DNA of 64,000 bases from Deinococcus sp. Arct2-2. GTDB taxonomy: Bacteria > Deinococcota > Deinococci > Deinococcales > Deinococcaceae. Shown here piece by piece: positions 46,493-56,800 of this stretch. A model generated the notes under the pieces. The model did not search any database and was not told where the DNA came from. It worked only from the letters and a program-made list of their open reading frames with translations. Both the position numbers and the translations under genes were made by a program. Positions within the stretch are counted from its first letter, which is position 1. Each line of letters starts with the position of its first letter. The stretch is from the NCBI RefSeq assembly GCF_004801315.1, contig NZ_SSNW01000004.1, forward strand, positions 1-64,000, in the 5' to 3' direction.

Positions 46493-47041
46493 TTAGCCCA
46501 CAAACACCTGATCGCCCTCGATTCGGATTGCCAAGCGGTCTAGCGGGCGGGCGGCAGGGCCTTTGACTACGTCTCCGGTGAGGGTAAACGCCGAGCCGTG
46601 ACAGGGGCAACTGTAGCCCCCGCCGCTGGCTGCCGCCTGCACGCCACAGCCCAAATGGGTGCAGCGGTCACTGAGGGCCAGCAAGTGAATATCGCCGCTG
46701 GTGGCCGCGCCTGCCTGTGCCGCTGCGATTCGGGCAATGACCACGCCTTTGCCCGATTGCTGCAAAAACACGGTGCTGCCCACTGCTGGAAAAGCGGCGA
46801 GGGTGGCGGCCCCCATCGGTGCAGAAGAGGATGCAGGCGAGGCCGTAGACGCCGGAGCAGCAGCAGGCGCGGGGGTTGCCGCCGCAGGAGCCGGGGCCGC
46901 AGCAGGCGTATCGGCCTTCATCATGGGCTGCATCATCGGGGCGCATCCGGTCAACAGCACCGCGCCGCCCAACAACTTGACGGTAGTGCGGCGAGCGGTG
47001 GCGTGTGGGGTAGCGGTGACTTGTTCGGGGTTCGGGGTCAT
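46493..47041 (-). CDS. Rieske [2Fe-2S] lipoprotein
   Basis: 182 residues from ATG 47041, with GGAGGA upstream; the longer frame from 47119 has no such signal. The N terminus is a lipoprotein or anchored signal (TVKLLGGAVLLTGCAP, lipobox LTGC). An Ala/Pro-rich flexible linker of about 45 residues follows. The Rieske cluster motifs are CTHLGC and CPCHGS. Electron-transfer role at the outer face of the membrane. No cytochrome b gene is near, so it need not be part of a bc1 complex. Arsenite-oxidase-like or free Rieske roles are alternatives. Confidence 0.85.
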   Translation of the reverse strand: MTPNPEQVTATPHATARRTTVKLLGGAVLLTGCAPMMQPMMKADTPAAAPAPAAATPAPAAAPASTASPASSSAPMGAATLAAFPAVGSTVFLQQSGKGVVIARIAAAQAGAATSGDIHLLALSDRCTHLGCGVQAAASGGGYSCPCHGSAFTLTGDVVKGPAARPLDRLAIRIEGDQVFVG

Positions 47042-47234
47042 AGGGGATTCCTCCGGGGGCAACTGGGGAGAGGCGCAGAAGGGGGCGGCCAATCGATTCA
47101 GCACGGCAAAAAACGACAACTACAGGCTCCACCCCGCCCACTGCGGCGGCCAGAACTCCTCTACATTGAAAGACCTGCCCTTACCGTACCCCCTCCGCAT
47201 GAGGGACACAAGAGGCAATCGAACGGCTTGCCGC

Positions 47235-47264
47235 TTGACCGGGGCGCGGGCGGTGGGGCACACT
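47235..47264 (+). promoter_or_regulatory. promoter of the glyS T-box leader
   Basis: TTGACC (47235-47240) and CACACT (47259-47264), 18 nt apart. Confidence 0.5.
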
Positions 47265-47274
47265 AGCGGCAGCG

Positions 47275-47507
47275 TCGATCCGCAGAAGTAGCGGCACACG
47301 ACCCCAAGAGCGAGCCTGTGGCGGTGAGAGTCAGGCGGGAAGTCGGGCCGTGAAGGGCAGCGGGGAGCGCGGGCTGTGTGATGTGGCCCGACAACATGTT
47401 TCAGAGTGCCCCGGCAGCGTTTCGGGGAACTGGGGTGGAACCGCGCAGGACTACATAAGTCCACACTGCGCCCCCAGGCGAGCCAATCGCCGGGGCGTGT
47501 TCTTTTT
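47275..47507 (+). promoter_or_regulatory. glycine T-box riboswitch upstream of glyS
   Basis: The universal T-box core reads GGGGTGGAACCGCG at 47432-47445. Its UGGA can pair with the UCCA end (discriminator U) of uncharged tRNA-Gly. A terminator follows: CGCCCC (47469-47474) with GGGGCG (47492-47497), then TTCTTTTTG. The upstream 150 nt are structured and should hold Stem I with a Gly specifier codon. Uncharged tRNA-Gly would stabilise the antiterminator and switch on glyS. Confidence 0.85.
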
Positions 47508-47542
47508 GTTGTTGCCCCGGCGGGCGGCCAAAAGGAGCAACC

Positions 47543-49066
47543 ATGCCCGCAATGTCTATGGAAGAACTGGTCAGTTTGTGCAAACGCCGGGGCTTTATTT
47601 TTCAAGGCTCTGAGATTTACGGCGGCCTGCAAGGCTTCTACGATTACGGCCCGCTGGGTGTAGAACTCAAAAACAACATCAAGGCCGCTTGGTGGCGCAC
47701 CAACGTCTACGAGCGTGACGATATGGAAGGCCTCGACGCCAGCATCATCATGCATCGCCAAGTCCTGCGCCACAGCGGGCACGAAGCCACCTTCTCCGAC
47801 CCGATGATCGACAACAAGAAGAACAACAAGCGCTACCGCCTCGATCATCTGGTGAAGGATCAGAAGGCCGATGTGATCGCCAAAGTCGCGGAACTGATCG
47901 GTGAAGATGTGGCGAATTTTCCGGCAGTGGTGGCCGCCCTGAACAAGAAGCCCGCCGAAGCCAGCGCTGCCCTAAAAACGGCTGGCGTGCGCGATCCCTT
48001 TTCCGGCGAGGTGGGGGACTGGACGGAACCCAAGCCCTTCAACATGATGTTCAAGACCACGATTGGCCCGGTGGCCGACGAGGAAAGCTACGGCTACTTG
48101 CGGCCCGAAACGGCGCAGGGCATTTTCGTCAACTTTAAGAACGTCGTGGACAGCACTTCTCGCCGCCTGCCGTTCGGCATCGCCCAAATCGGTAAGGCCT
48201 TTCGCAACGAAATCACGCCCCGCAACTTTATTTTCCGGGTGCGCGAACTGGAGCAGATGGAAATTGAGTTCTTCTGCACCCCCGGCACCGACGAAACGTG
48301 GCACCAGCACTGGCTGGAACAACGCCTGAGCTGGTGGGAAGCGCAGGGCATCCCGCGCAGCAAAATCGACATTCTGGACGTGCCGAAAGAGGATTTGGCC
48401 CACTACTCCAAGCGCACCTACGACCTGATGTACGATTACCCCACGCTGGGCTACGAGGAAATCGAGGGCATTGCCAACCGGGGTGACTACGATTTGGGCA
48501 GCCACACCAAAGCGCAGGGTGAGCTGAATCTGACCGCCCGCGTGGAAGAGAACAATGACAGCATTGCCAAGCTGACCATTCCGCACCCGGAAACCAATAA
48601 GCCCGTCGTGCCGTTTGTCATCGAGCCTTCTGCGGGTGTAGATCGGGCGCTATTGGCGGTACTGAGCGAGGCCTTTACCAAAGAAACACTTGAAAACGGC
48701 AACGAACGCATCGTGCTGAAGTTGAAGCCGCACCTTGCGCCCATTAAAGTGGCCGTGATTCCGTTGGCCCGCAACAAATCTGAACTGGTGGAACTGGCCC
48801 GCTCTATTAAATCTGACTTGCAAAAGCTGGGGCTAGGGCGAATCTTGCTGGAAGACAGCGGCAATATCGGCAAGGCCTACCGCCGTCACGATGAGATCGG
48901 CACGCCGTACTGCGTGACCGTGGACTTCGACACCATCGGCCAGAGTGCGGAAGGCGCAGACCAGAGTTTGAAAGACACTGTGACCATTCGTGACCGCGAC
49001 ACGTTGGCGCAGGAAAGAATCAAAATTAGTGAACTGTCGGGATGGATTGCAGCGCATTTGAAGTAA
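47543..49066 (+). CDS. glyS: glycyl-tRNA synthetase (single-chain, class II)
   Basis: 507 residues, the homodimeric alpha2 type found in Deinococcus/Thermus, actinobacteria and eukaryotes. N-terminal blocks are [30 protein letters not shown]. Class II motif 2 is [25 protein letters not shown]. Motif 3 has [14 protein letters not shown]. The anticodon-binding domain is [14 protein letters not shown]...[18 protein letters not shown]. An AAAGGAG ribosome site precedes ATG 47543. Expression is governed by the T-box leader directly upstream. Confidence 0.97.
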   Translation: MPAMSMEELVSLCKRRGFIFQGSEIYGGLQGFYDYGPLGVELKNNIKAAWWRTNVYERDDMEGLDASIIMHRQVLRHSGHEATFSDPMIDNKKNNKRYRLDHLVKDQKADVIAKVAELIGEDVANFPAVVAALNKKPAEASAALKTAGVRDPFSGEVGDWTEPKPFNMMFKTTIGPVADEESYGYLRPETAQGIFVNFKNVVDSTSRRLPFGIAQIGKAFRNEITPRNFIFRVRELEQMEIEFFCTPGTDETWHQHWLEQRLSWWEAQGIPRSKIDILDVPKEDLAHYSKRTYDLMYDYPTLGYEEIEGIANRGDYDLGSHTKAQGELNLTARVEENNDSIAKLTIPHPETNKPVVPFVIEPSAGVDRALLAVLSEAFTKETLENGNERIVLKLKPHLAPIKVAVIPLARNKSELVELARSIKSDLQKLGLGRILLEDSGNIGKAYRRHDEIGTPYCVTVDFDTIGQSAEGADQSLKDTVTIRDRDTLAQERIKISELSGWIAAHLK

Positions 49067-49161
49067 GGAAATATGTGGCCGTTCAGTGGAATATATGTGC
49101 TGAGCGGCTATAAAAAATACTCGCATTTATAGTCGGAGAGGGCCGCATAATCCCTTCAAAT

Positions 49162-49503
49162 ATGACTGACATTCCATCACCGCAACTCATCACCATCACA
49201 TTCGTTGTCACTGACCCTGATCCTGAAGACGAAGATTCTGGCATGTCTCCTCTTGTCAGCAAACTGCTTAAAGAAATTGACGATCTTTTGGAATCCAATG
49301 GGCCGAATGTCGAGTCTATTTCAGCCGGATTTGGCAAACTACCTACACAAACATCTGATAGATGCGCCAAATGTGGTGTCTGGACTTCAGATAGAAACGA
49401 GAAGCTCTACCCAGAATACACATTGCTCAATGTAGGAACGACGTACAATGGGAAGTTGCTGTGCGATCTTTGTTTGCCGGAAGATCACCTTCTGCATTTT
49501 TAA
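49162..49503 (+). CDS. hypothetical zinc-ribbon-like protein, AT-rich gene
   Basis: 113 residues. Two Cys pairs (CAKCGVW near residue 68 and LCDLC near 102) suggest a zinc ribbon. The N-terminal half is acidic (DPDPEDEDSG) with a helical segment (LVSKLLKEIDDLLES). Codon use and base composition are noticeably more AT-rich than the neighbours, a sign of recent acquisition. A hairpin terminator lies 25 nt after the stop. No family recognised. Confidence 0.6.
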   Translation: MTDIPSPQLITITFVVTDPDPEDEDSGMSPLVSKLLKEIDDLLESNGPNVESISAGFGKLPTQTSDRCAKCGVWTSDRNEKLYPEYTLLNVGTTYNGKLLCDLCLPEDHLLHF

Positions 49504-49528
49504 GACCGTTTAATTCTGAAGCGATTGT

Positions 49529-49553
49529 CCCTGCACAGTGCGGGGGCTTTTTT
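49529..49553 (+). terminator. terminator after the zinc-ribbon-like gene
   Basis: Stem CCCTGCA/TGCGGGG with a short loop, followed by C and six T. Confidence 0.7.
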
Positions 49554-49607
49554 CTTCCCACTCCCACCCGTTCCTTCATCCTGACATTCCGCCCTCACCT
49601 GTTCCCC

Positions 49608-49613
49608 TACGCT
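49608..49613 (+). promoter_or_regulatory. -10 box of the leaderless ldh promoter
   Basis: TACGCT, six nt before ATG 49620. Confidence 0.55.
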
Positions 49614-49619
49614 AGCCGC

Positions 49620-50543
49620 ATGACAAAAGTGGGCATGGTTGGGGCGGGTATGGTGGGCAGCGCGGCGGGATTTGCGCTGGTGCTGCGGGGTAGTTGCACC
49701 GAACTGGTATTGGTAGACAAGGACGCGGCGCGGGCACAGGCCGAAGCGCAGGACATCTCGCATGCCACGCCCGTCTCTCATCCGGTGCGGGTCAGCAGTG
49801 GCGGTTTTGAGGCATTGGCCGGGGCCAGCGTCGTCATACTCACAGCGGGCGCGAACCAGAAGCCCGGCGAAGACCGCCTGAGTCTGCTGAAGCGCAACGC
49901 CGATATTTTCCGCGAGATGGTGCCACAAATTGCACAGGCCGCGCCCCATGCGGTGTTGCTGGTAGCCACCAATCCGGTTGACCTCATGACGGCCCTGACC
50001 GCCACACTCGCGCCGAATCAGCCTGTCATTGGGTCAGGCACGGTGCTGGACAGCGCCCGCTTTCGTGCCCTGATCGCCGCAAAAGTGGGCGTGGCCCCGC
50101 AGCATGTTCACGCCTCGGTGCTGGGCGAACACGGCGACTCCGAGGTGTTGGGCTGGAGCAGTGCCAGCGTGGGCGGCGTGCCTCTGGCGCAGGTGCTTGA
50201 CCTGACCGACGCCGTAAAACAGGAGATAGAAGACGGCACTCGCGGGGCGGCGGCCCAAATTATTGCCGGGAAGCACGCCACCAACTACGGCGTAGGCGCG
50301 GCGTTGGCCCTGATCGCCGAAGCGGTGCTGAGAGATCGCCGCGCCGTCCTCACCGTCAGCGGGCCGTCGCCGTATGGCCCGTGCCTCAGCCTGCCGCGTG
50401 TGGTGGGCGCGGGCGGCATCGGGGCCACCCTCACGCCCGATCTGTCGGAAGGGGAGAAGGCTGCACTGGAACGCAGCGCAGCGGTGTTGATGGAAGCGGC
50501 GAAGGGGTTGCCGGAACTGTCGGCTCAGAGCGACATCCAATAA
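49620..50543 (+). CDS. ldh: L-lactate dehydrogenase
   Basis: 307 residues from ATG 49620, six nt after a TACGCT -10 box; the open frame upstream is not used. The Rossmann motif is VGMVGAGMVGSAAGFALVL, the NAD-ribose acid is in LVLVDKD, and ATNPVDLMT and VIGSGTVLDSARF follow. The catalytic His is in VLGEHGDSEV. The sequence is close in character to Thermus L-LDH and differs from malate dehydrogenases in the substrate loop, although an MDH cannot be excluded without alignment. Confidence 0.9.
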   Translation: MTKVGMVGAGMVGSAAGFALVLRGSCTELVLVDKDAARAQAEAQDISHATPVSHPVRVSSGGFEALAGASVVILTAGANQKPGEDRLSLLKRNADIFREMVPQIAQAAPHAVLLVATNPVDLMTALTATLAPNQPVIGSGTVLDSARFRALIAAKVGVAPQHVHASVLGEHGDSEVLGWSSASVGGVPLAQVLDLTDAVKQEIEDGTRGAAAQIIAGKHATNYGVGAALALIAEAVLRDRRAVLTVSGPSPYGPCLSLPRVVGAGGIGATLTPDLSEGEKAALERSAAVLMEAAKGLPELSAQSDIQ

Positions 50544-50570
50544 CTGCTAAGTTCGATAAGCGTTGAGGGT

Positions 50571-50717
50571 TGACGATTACGTGTAACCCGCCCCAGTCTG
50601 CTCTCCTACGGAGCTGTACCAGTTCGCAGCCAGCCCCCCTCAAGGGGAGCGAAAGAGCTTGTGTCCCCACCTCTAAGGGGGGGTGTTGCGCCAGCAACGG
50701 GGGGGTTCACCTTCCGA
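50571..50717. repeat. intergenic repeat R, longer variant
   Basis: Copy with an extra CTCCTACGGAGCTGTACCAG segment in the left arm. The same extra segment occurs in the copy split by the IS (CTCCTCCGGAGCTGTGCCAG). Confidence 0.7.
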
Positions 50718-50759
50718 CTCAAAACTGTTGCCAAGCGAAATTAAATACAGAGTTGCGTA

Positions 50760-52253
50760 TCAGGGGTTTGGAGTCTGCGCCGTCTGCGTGATTGCTGGCC
50801 CCGTAATTCCGCGCAGCCATTCCAGCGTCCAGCGGGCCACCTGATCGCTTTTGGCAACGGTAATATCCAGATGACTGGCCCCCGGCAGCGTGTGGGTGGT
50901 CACGGTGGCGCGGGTAAAGGCGGCAAAGCGGCGGTAGTCGTTTTCGGTGGTAATACCGTATTGGGCAGAGATGCCCAGAATCGGGGTAGACACGGCGCGG
51001 GTGTGCCAAACGCGCAAAGTGGTTGCAAACGGCGTGCCCACCGTGTCCAGTTGCGCCGCGCCCACATCCACGCTCAGGCGCATGGGAAAGTACCATTCGG
51101 CGTAATCGCTGACCGGATTCCAGAACCGCCCCACAAAATCTAGCGGGTCGGTGGCGGCGTCGGCGTCTGTCTTCCACCCTACGGGCTGGCTTTGGTTGGC
51201 TGGCCCCAGCACGAATTGGCTGTTTTCTGTAGCCCCCAACAGGCGCGGCAACGGATTGGGAATGGCGCTCGCGTTGGTGGCCTGCCCGGTTCGCAGGGTC
51301 AGGAAGGGCAGTAGCGAATATTGCCGCTCCAGTTGAGACAGGCCCGCCGCGAGGTTGGTGGCCGGATAAGACACCAAGCCTCCTGCCGGAGCCAATGCAT
51401 CGGGCGCGGTAGCCGCAAGGCGGGCCTGAGCAGCGGCGCGGCTGGCAAAGGTTGGATTAAAAACCACGCTGTTGACATAGGGAATCTGATCTAAGCGGTT
51501 CACGCCGGGAACGTAGCCCAGCCGCCCCACACTGCCGTTCTGATACTGATCCCAAGAAATCGGGTCAGAAGTGGTGTTGCCCGGTGCGCCGTCCAGCATC
51601 AGCAGGCCGCGCACGCCCTTAAAGCCGATCTGGTCGTCGGGCGTAGGAGCCGCGCCAAACGGGGCATTGCCGAAATCGTATCCGGCATACAGGCTAGTCA
51701 ATGTGCCGCCTAGCGAGTGCCCGCCGATAAACACATTTGGCGTCAACGTGCGGGCCTCGCGCACGGCTTCGCGCCAATCGCGCAGGGTAGTATCTAGTCC
51801 CCAATTCTTCATAAAGGTCAAACTAGGAGTGGGCCGCGCCGGAAGGCCCTGCTGCACGATGCGGACAAGTTCGGCGGGGTTGGCGTTGGCAATAGCCGCG
51901 CCCGCTTCCAGCAAGTTGGAGCGGCGGTCTACGGCCCACACCGCCACCCCCCCATCAAGCGCCACGATTTGCCGCGCCAGTCGGTCAAAACTGCCCGCAC
52001 CGCCCAAGAATCCCGGCATCAGCAGCAGCACCGCATTCGGCTTGGCTGGCCCGTACCGCACGGTAATGCTGGCGTTCAGGTCGGCGGGCGTACCCGGCAC
52101 CACCTCACCCGTTCGCACCACCCGAACAACAGGAATGCTGTCCAGTGCGGCTCCGGACGGGGTAGCAAGAGCTTGGGCCTGCGCTAAACCCACCCCGCCC
52201 AACAGCAGAGAAGCGGTCAGAAGGAGGGGGGCACGCCCAGAGAAAAACATCAC
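50760..52253 (-). CDS. secreted alpha/beta hydrolase
   Basis: 497 residues with a Sec signal peptide (about residues 1-26, cleavage after AQA). The alpha/beta hydrolase core has oxyanion-side LLLMPGFLGGAGSFDRLARQ and the nucleophile elbow GGHSLGG with Ser180. A large insertion lies between about residues 200 and 420. The late PGASHLDITVAK probably supplies the catalytic His. Likely an extracellular esterase or lipase. Single-gene unit; the substrate cannot be inferred. Confidence 0.82.
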   Translation of the reverse strand: MMFFSGRAPLLLTASLLLGGVGLAQAQALATPSGAALDSIPVVRVVRTGEVVPGTPADLNASITVRYGPAKPNAVLLLMPGFLGGAGSFDRLARQIVALDGGVAVWAVDRRSNLLEAGAAIANANPAELVRIVQQGLPARPTPSLTFMKNWGLDTTLRDWREAVREARTLTPNVFIGGHSLGGTLTSLYAGYDFGNAPFGAAPTPDDQIGFKGVRGLLMLDGAPGNTTSDPISWDQYQNGSVGRLGYVPGVNRLDQIPYVNSVVFNPTFASRAAAQARLAATAPDALAPAGGLVSYPATNLAAGLSQLERQYSLLPFLTLRTGQATNASAIPNPLPRLLGATENSQFVLGPANQSQPVGWKTDADAATDPLDFVGRFWNPVSDYAEWYFPMRLSVDVGAAQLDTVGTPFATTLRVWHTRAVSTPILGISAQYGITTENDYRRFAAFTRATVTTHTLPGASHLDITVAKSDQVARWTLEWLRGITGPAITQTAQTPNP

Positions 52254-52439
52254 ACTTCATCCTGAGGCTCCGCAGCCCGCCAGACCGTACCCCTGCCAAC
52301 AGCATGCCTAGATCAAGCCTGAAGCTGACCCTCATTCGGAAGCTGTACCGGAGTAGAGCAGCCACTCTGAGCGACTAAGTCCGTTGTCCTTTTTCGGTCT
52401 TGGCTCGGTTCATTTCCAGATAACCAGATAAACTTTGGC

Positions 52440-53273
52440 CTACTTCGGTTCCTTAAGGTCTTCGCTGAGGCTGTATTTGTCTTTCAGGTAGCGCCCGTGT
52501 GCTTCCAATTTGCGCTGGCCTTGTCCGGCCCGCTCGGTACTCACGGCCCGCATTCGGCGCTCGATGTGGCCCAGTTGCATCAGCAGTTCTAGGTCGGCGG
52601 CGGCGGTGGGTGGCGCGGCGCGGTAGGTGCTGAGCAGGTCGGGCAGGTCGCGGCGGGCGGCTTGTTGGGCGTCGTAGGTGTCGCGGCCCAGCGCCTGATC
52701 GTGGGCCGTGACGCGCAGGGCGTCGCGGGTGGCGATGGCGGTGGCGTGCAGCGCGGCGCGGGCCGGGGCAGGCAGCGTGCGCTCGTGCAGGCGCAGGGTT
52801 GCCAGCAGCGCGGCCTCGTCGTGGGCGGCGGCTCCGGCCATATCGAGTGTGGTGGGCGGCAGGGTGTCTTCTGGCGCATGAAGAATCTGGCGGGCGCGGC
52901 GGGCCGTCCAGTACGTGCCGAACGCCGCCACCGCCAACGTAAGGGCCAGCAAGATTCCGGCTACGTCGCTGCCCGACGCCGTGCCGATGCCGAGCAGCAG
53001 CAGCAAAGGCCCAATCAGCAAGGCTCCCAGCAAGCCTAGAATCAGTAGGGCCACCAGTCCCAACATTCGCCGAACTCGGCTTCCAGCGCGTCTGGCACGG
53101 CTGGCCGTATCGGCGGCAGACCCGGTGGGTGCAGGCAACCACGGATCACGCCCGCCCTTCATCAGACTGATGGAACTGTTGGGCAAACGCTGTGCAGGAC
53201 GAATTAAGTACCGCACCACACGGGAGCCGGTGCGGGCAACAGTGAAAATCGTGGCAGCGTTGATGTCCGGCAT
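52440..53273 (-). CDS. hypothetical membrane protein with two TM helices and coiled-coil tail
   Basis: 277 residues from ATG 53273, which lies seven nt after TACTTT, a leaderless -10 box. A later ATG at 53162 is possible. A basic N-terminal part precedes two membrane helices (about 70-95 and 102-124). The long cytoplasmic tail is Ala/Arg-rich and helical (ATLRLHERTLPAPARAALHA, DLELLMQLGHIERRMRAVSTERAGQGQRKLEAHG). It ends in an acidic/basic tail. No family recognised. Repeat R copies lie just upstream. Confidence 0.65.
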   Translation of the reverse strand: MPDINAATIFTVARTGSRVVRYLIRPAQRLPNSSISLMKGGRDPWLPAPTGSAADTASRARRAGSRVRRMLGLVALLILGLLGALLIGPLLLLLGIGTASGSDVAGILLALTLAVAAFGTYWTARRARQILHAPEDTLPPTTLDMAGAAAHDEAALLATLRLHERTLPAPARAALHATAIATRDALRVTAHDQALGRDTYDAQQAARRDLPDLLSTYRAAPPTAAADLELLMQLGHIERRMRAVSTERAGQGQRKLEAHGRYLKDKYSLSEDLKEPK

Positions 53274-53379
53274 ATTCTCTAAAGTACGCGCCCAAGGTGT
53301 GAAAAGTTGCCGCTTGGGTTACGAAGCAGGGCTGGGAGAGGAAGGCTTGGGCCTTGAGCAACGTCCGATTAAGGTGCAG

Positions 53380-53699
53380 CAAAGCCGTTGTCCCCACCTT
53401 TAAGGGGGGCGTTGCGCCAGCAACGGGGGGTTCGCCTTCCAACTCAGAATGACGTTGGCGTGTAAGCCCCCCAGTCTGCTTCGCATCCAGCCCCCCTTAA
53501 GGGGAGCGCAAAATCTCTAGTCCTCCCCTCAAGGGGGGGCGTTGCGCCAGCAACGGGGGGGTTCACCTTCCAACTCAGAATAACGATGGCGTGTAAACCC
53601 CCCAGTCTGCTTCGCAGCCAGCCCCCCTCAAGGGGAGCGCAACTGCAGTTGTCCCCACCTCTAAGGGAGGGCGTTGCGGAGCAACGGGAGGGTTCACCC
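53380..53699. repeat. tandem array of repeat R (one partial and two full copies)
   Basis: A partial copy (53380-53441) is followed by two full copies (about 53442-53573 and 53574-53699). The units are about 130 bp and share the joint TTCCAACTCAGAAT. It fills most of the 560-nt gap between the membrane protein and the helicase. Nothing else coding is seen there. Confidence 0.8.
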
Positions 53700-53831
53700 A
53701 TAGCCCACACCCCAACTCCCCCAAAAGGAATCAAGTCAAGCAGTTTCAATCGCAGTCTGCGCTAGACTTCAGGATGTGTTTGTTCTTGCTGCCTGCCGTC
53801 TAGAGCGCCCCTTGCTGGTTGGGGGGACGCT

Positions 53832-56800
53832 GTGAAGCTCAGTCGTTTGCCGCCCGGCTTTGGGCTGGATACGGCGGCGCAGGCCTTGGCGCTGCGCCAA
53901 GAAGCCGTGTCGGACGTGGTGCGCGAGTGGACGGATGCAGGCTGGCGGGCCACCGCGACTGTGCGCGACGGCGGCACCGATTACCACGCGATGGCCGAAC
54001 TGACGCCGCCGCCCGATCCGGTGCTGCGCTCTACGGGCTGCACCTGCGGGCGCTACCGCTGCCGTCATGTAGCGGCGCTGGTGCTGTCTGCCGACGCGCC
54101 CGATTCGCCCCGCCCCGCGCTGAAATCTGCTGTAGTTACAGGGAGTGGCCCGGATGCGGGTCAGGCAGGGGCAGCCAGCCCACCCGCTGTAGAAGCGCTG
54201 GATGCCCGCGCCCAACAGTGGCTCTCCAGTTTTGATGAAAAGAAGTCGGGTGGGCGCGGGCGGCAATACGAGTTGCGCTACGTGCTGCGGATTATGCCCG
54301 TGACTTCTCAGGGTGGCCCCGGCAGCATTCGGCGCGTGGCGGTGGGCGTGATGCGTGTGCCCGTGCGCGGCGACGTGGCCGAGGCGCGGTCTGCCGAGCA
54401 TTACGGTTTGCCGCGTAACCTGTCGGCAGCTCCGGCCTTTGCCCGCCGCGACGCCGATTTGCTGCGCCTGCTGGAAGTGGCTGCTACCGCTGCCCACCTG
54501 CCGGGCCGCTGGGACGAAACCCTGCACGCGCTGGGCGACCACCCGGCCACCGACCTGCTGATTGAGCTGATGCTGGATTCGGGCCGCCTGTGCTGGGAAA
54601 CCGCCGACGCCGCGCTGCACCGGGGCGAGTCGGTGCAGGGTATGCCGGGGTGGGCCACCGACGAACGCGGGATGCAGTTTCCGACCCTGACAGTCGAGGG
54701 CAGTACAGCGGGCGGCGTGGTGTTGCCCTTGCCCCGGCCTTGGCTGGTGCGCCCCACCGAGTCCCAACTGGTGCGCGTGACCACCCACACCGCGCCCGAA
54801 CAGGTGGCCCGTTTCTTGGCTGGCCCCACCGTGTCGCCCGCGCAGGCCGCAGCCTTGGCCCACGCGATTACGGCGGCGGGTGCGCCCTTGCCCGTGCCCC
54901 AAACCGTGCAGGTGCGCGAGGAACGCTTGCCCTTCACGCCTCAACTGCACCTGATGGGCCGCACCGTGACCAGTCCCACCTACGAGCGCTGGACGATGGT
55001 CATGAAAACCGAAACCTTCCCGCTGGCCGAGTTGCGCCCCGCGTATGGCGGTTTGCCTATTCCGCAGGAGCCGGTGGTGTCGGCGGCCAACCGGGGCCGC
55101 GATGCGGGTGCGGGTGCAGGGCGCGACGTGTCTACGCTGCCCGTGCCCACCGTGTACCGCGACGGCATCCTGACCCGTGTGCCCCGTGACCCCGCTGCCG
55201 AGAAGCAGGCCACCCGCGCCCTGTCCCGCGCGGGCTTTGCCACCATGCAGGACGTGTATGGCGAAGACTATGCCGTGCCGAGGGAACTGCGCGAGTTGCT
55301 GACTTTAGGCGACGATGAATCTTGGCTGGAATTTATGCGCGGGGGCCGCACCGACCTCGAAGCGCGGGGCTTTACCATCCATATTCACCCCGATTTTCCG
55401 CTGGCGGTGGCCGAAATCAGCGATTGGTACGGCGAAACCGAGGAAGGCGGCGGCAACGGCTGGTTCACGCTGGATTTGGGCATCGTCGTAGACGGCGAGC
55501 GCGTGAGCCTGATTCCCGTCCTAGCCGACCTGATCGCCCGCCAACCTGACCTGTTTACCCCCGAAGCTCTGAATGAATTGAAGGACGAGGAAACCATTTA
55601 CGCCGCGCTGGGCGATGGCCGCCGCGTGGCCCTGCCTGCCGGACGGGTGCGGGCCATCCTGAGCGTGCTGGTAGAACTGAACTTGCGCGATATTCCCGAT
55701 GGCCCCCTGCGCCTTCCGCTGCTGGACGCCGCCCGATTGGCCCAACTGGAAGGTGCGGTGCAGGCCCGCTGGGTGGGCGCGGAACGCCTGCTGGAATTGG
55801 GGCGCAAGCTGCGAGACTTTGGCGGCATTCAGCCCGTCCAGCCGCCCGTGACCCTGAATGCCGAGTTGCGCCCGTACCAGTTGCAGGGCTTGGCGTGGCT
55901 GCAATTCCTGCGCGAGTACGAACTGGGCGGCATTTTGGCCGACGACATGGGGCTGGGCAAAACGGTGATGACCCTCGCCCACCTGCTGACCGAAAAGGCG
56001 GCGGGCCGTGCAGACCGCCCCAGCATGGTGGTGGCCCCCACCAGCGTGATCGGCAACTGGCAGGCCGAGGCCGCCCGCTTTGCCCCCAGCCTGCGCGTGC
56101 TGACCCTGCATGGCAAAGACCGCCGCAGCGAATTTGGCCGCATTCCCGACGCCGACCTGATCCTGACCACCTACCCGTTGCTGCCCCGCGACGTGGAACT
56201 CCTCAGTGGGCACGCCTTCCACATGCTGATTTTGGATGAGGCCCAGAACATCAAAAACAGCAAGACGGCTGCCGCCAAAGCCGCCGGAAGTCTGGACGCC
56301 CGCCACCGCCTGTGCCTCACCGGAACGCCGCTGGAAAACCATCTGGGCGAGTTGTGGTCACAGTTCAATTTCCTCGCGCCGGGGCTGCTGCACGATGAGC
56401 GCACCTTCCGCGAGTTGTACCGCACGCCCATAGAAAAGAAGGGCGACCCGCACCGCCGCGCCGCCCTTGCTGCCCGCGTGCGCCCGTTTATCCTGCGCCG
56501 CGAAAAGCGGGATGTGGCCCGCGAGTTGCCGCCCAAAACCGAGATTCCGGTGCGCGTGACACTGGACGGCGATCAGCGCGACCTCTACGAAACCGTGCGC
56601 GTGACGATGGAAAGCCGCGTGCGCGAAGAGTTGCAGGCGCGGGGGCTGGCGCGGTCTACCATCGCCATTCTGGACGCTCTCCTCAAACTCCGGCAGGCCG
56701 TCACCGATCCGCGCCTCGTGAAATTGGACGCCGCCCGCAAGGTGAAGGGCAACGCCAAGCTGGACTGGCTGGAATCCAACTTGCCGCAAATGATTGAAGA

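Noticed and set aside
53380..53699. CRISPR-like array
   Set aside because: Units are about 130 bp, imperfectly palindromic, and occur singly elsewhere. There are no short unique spacers.
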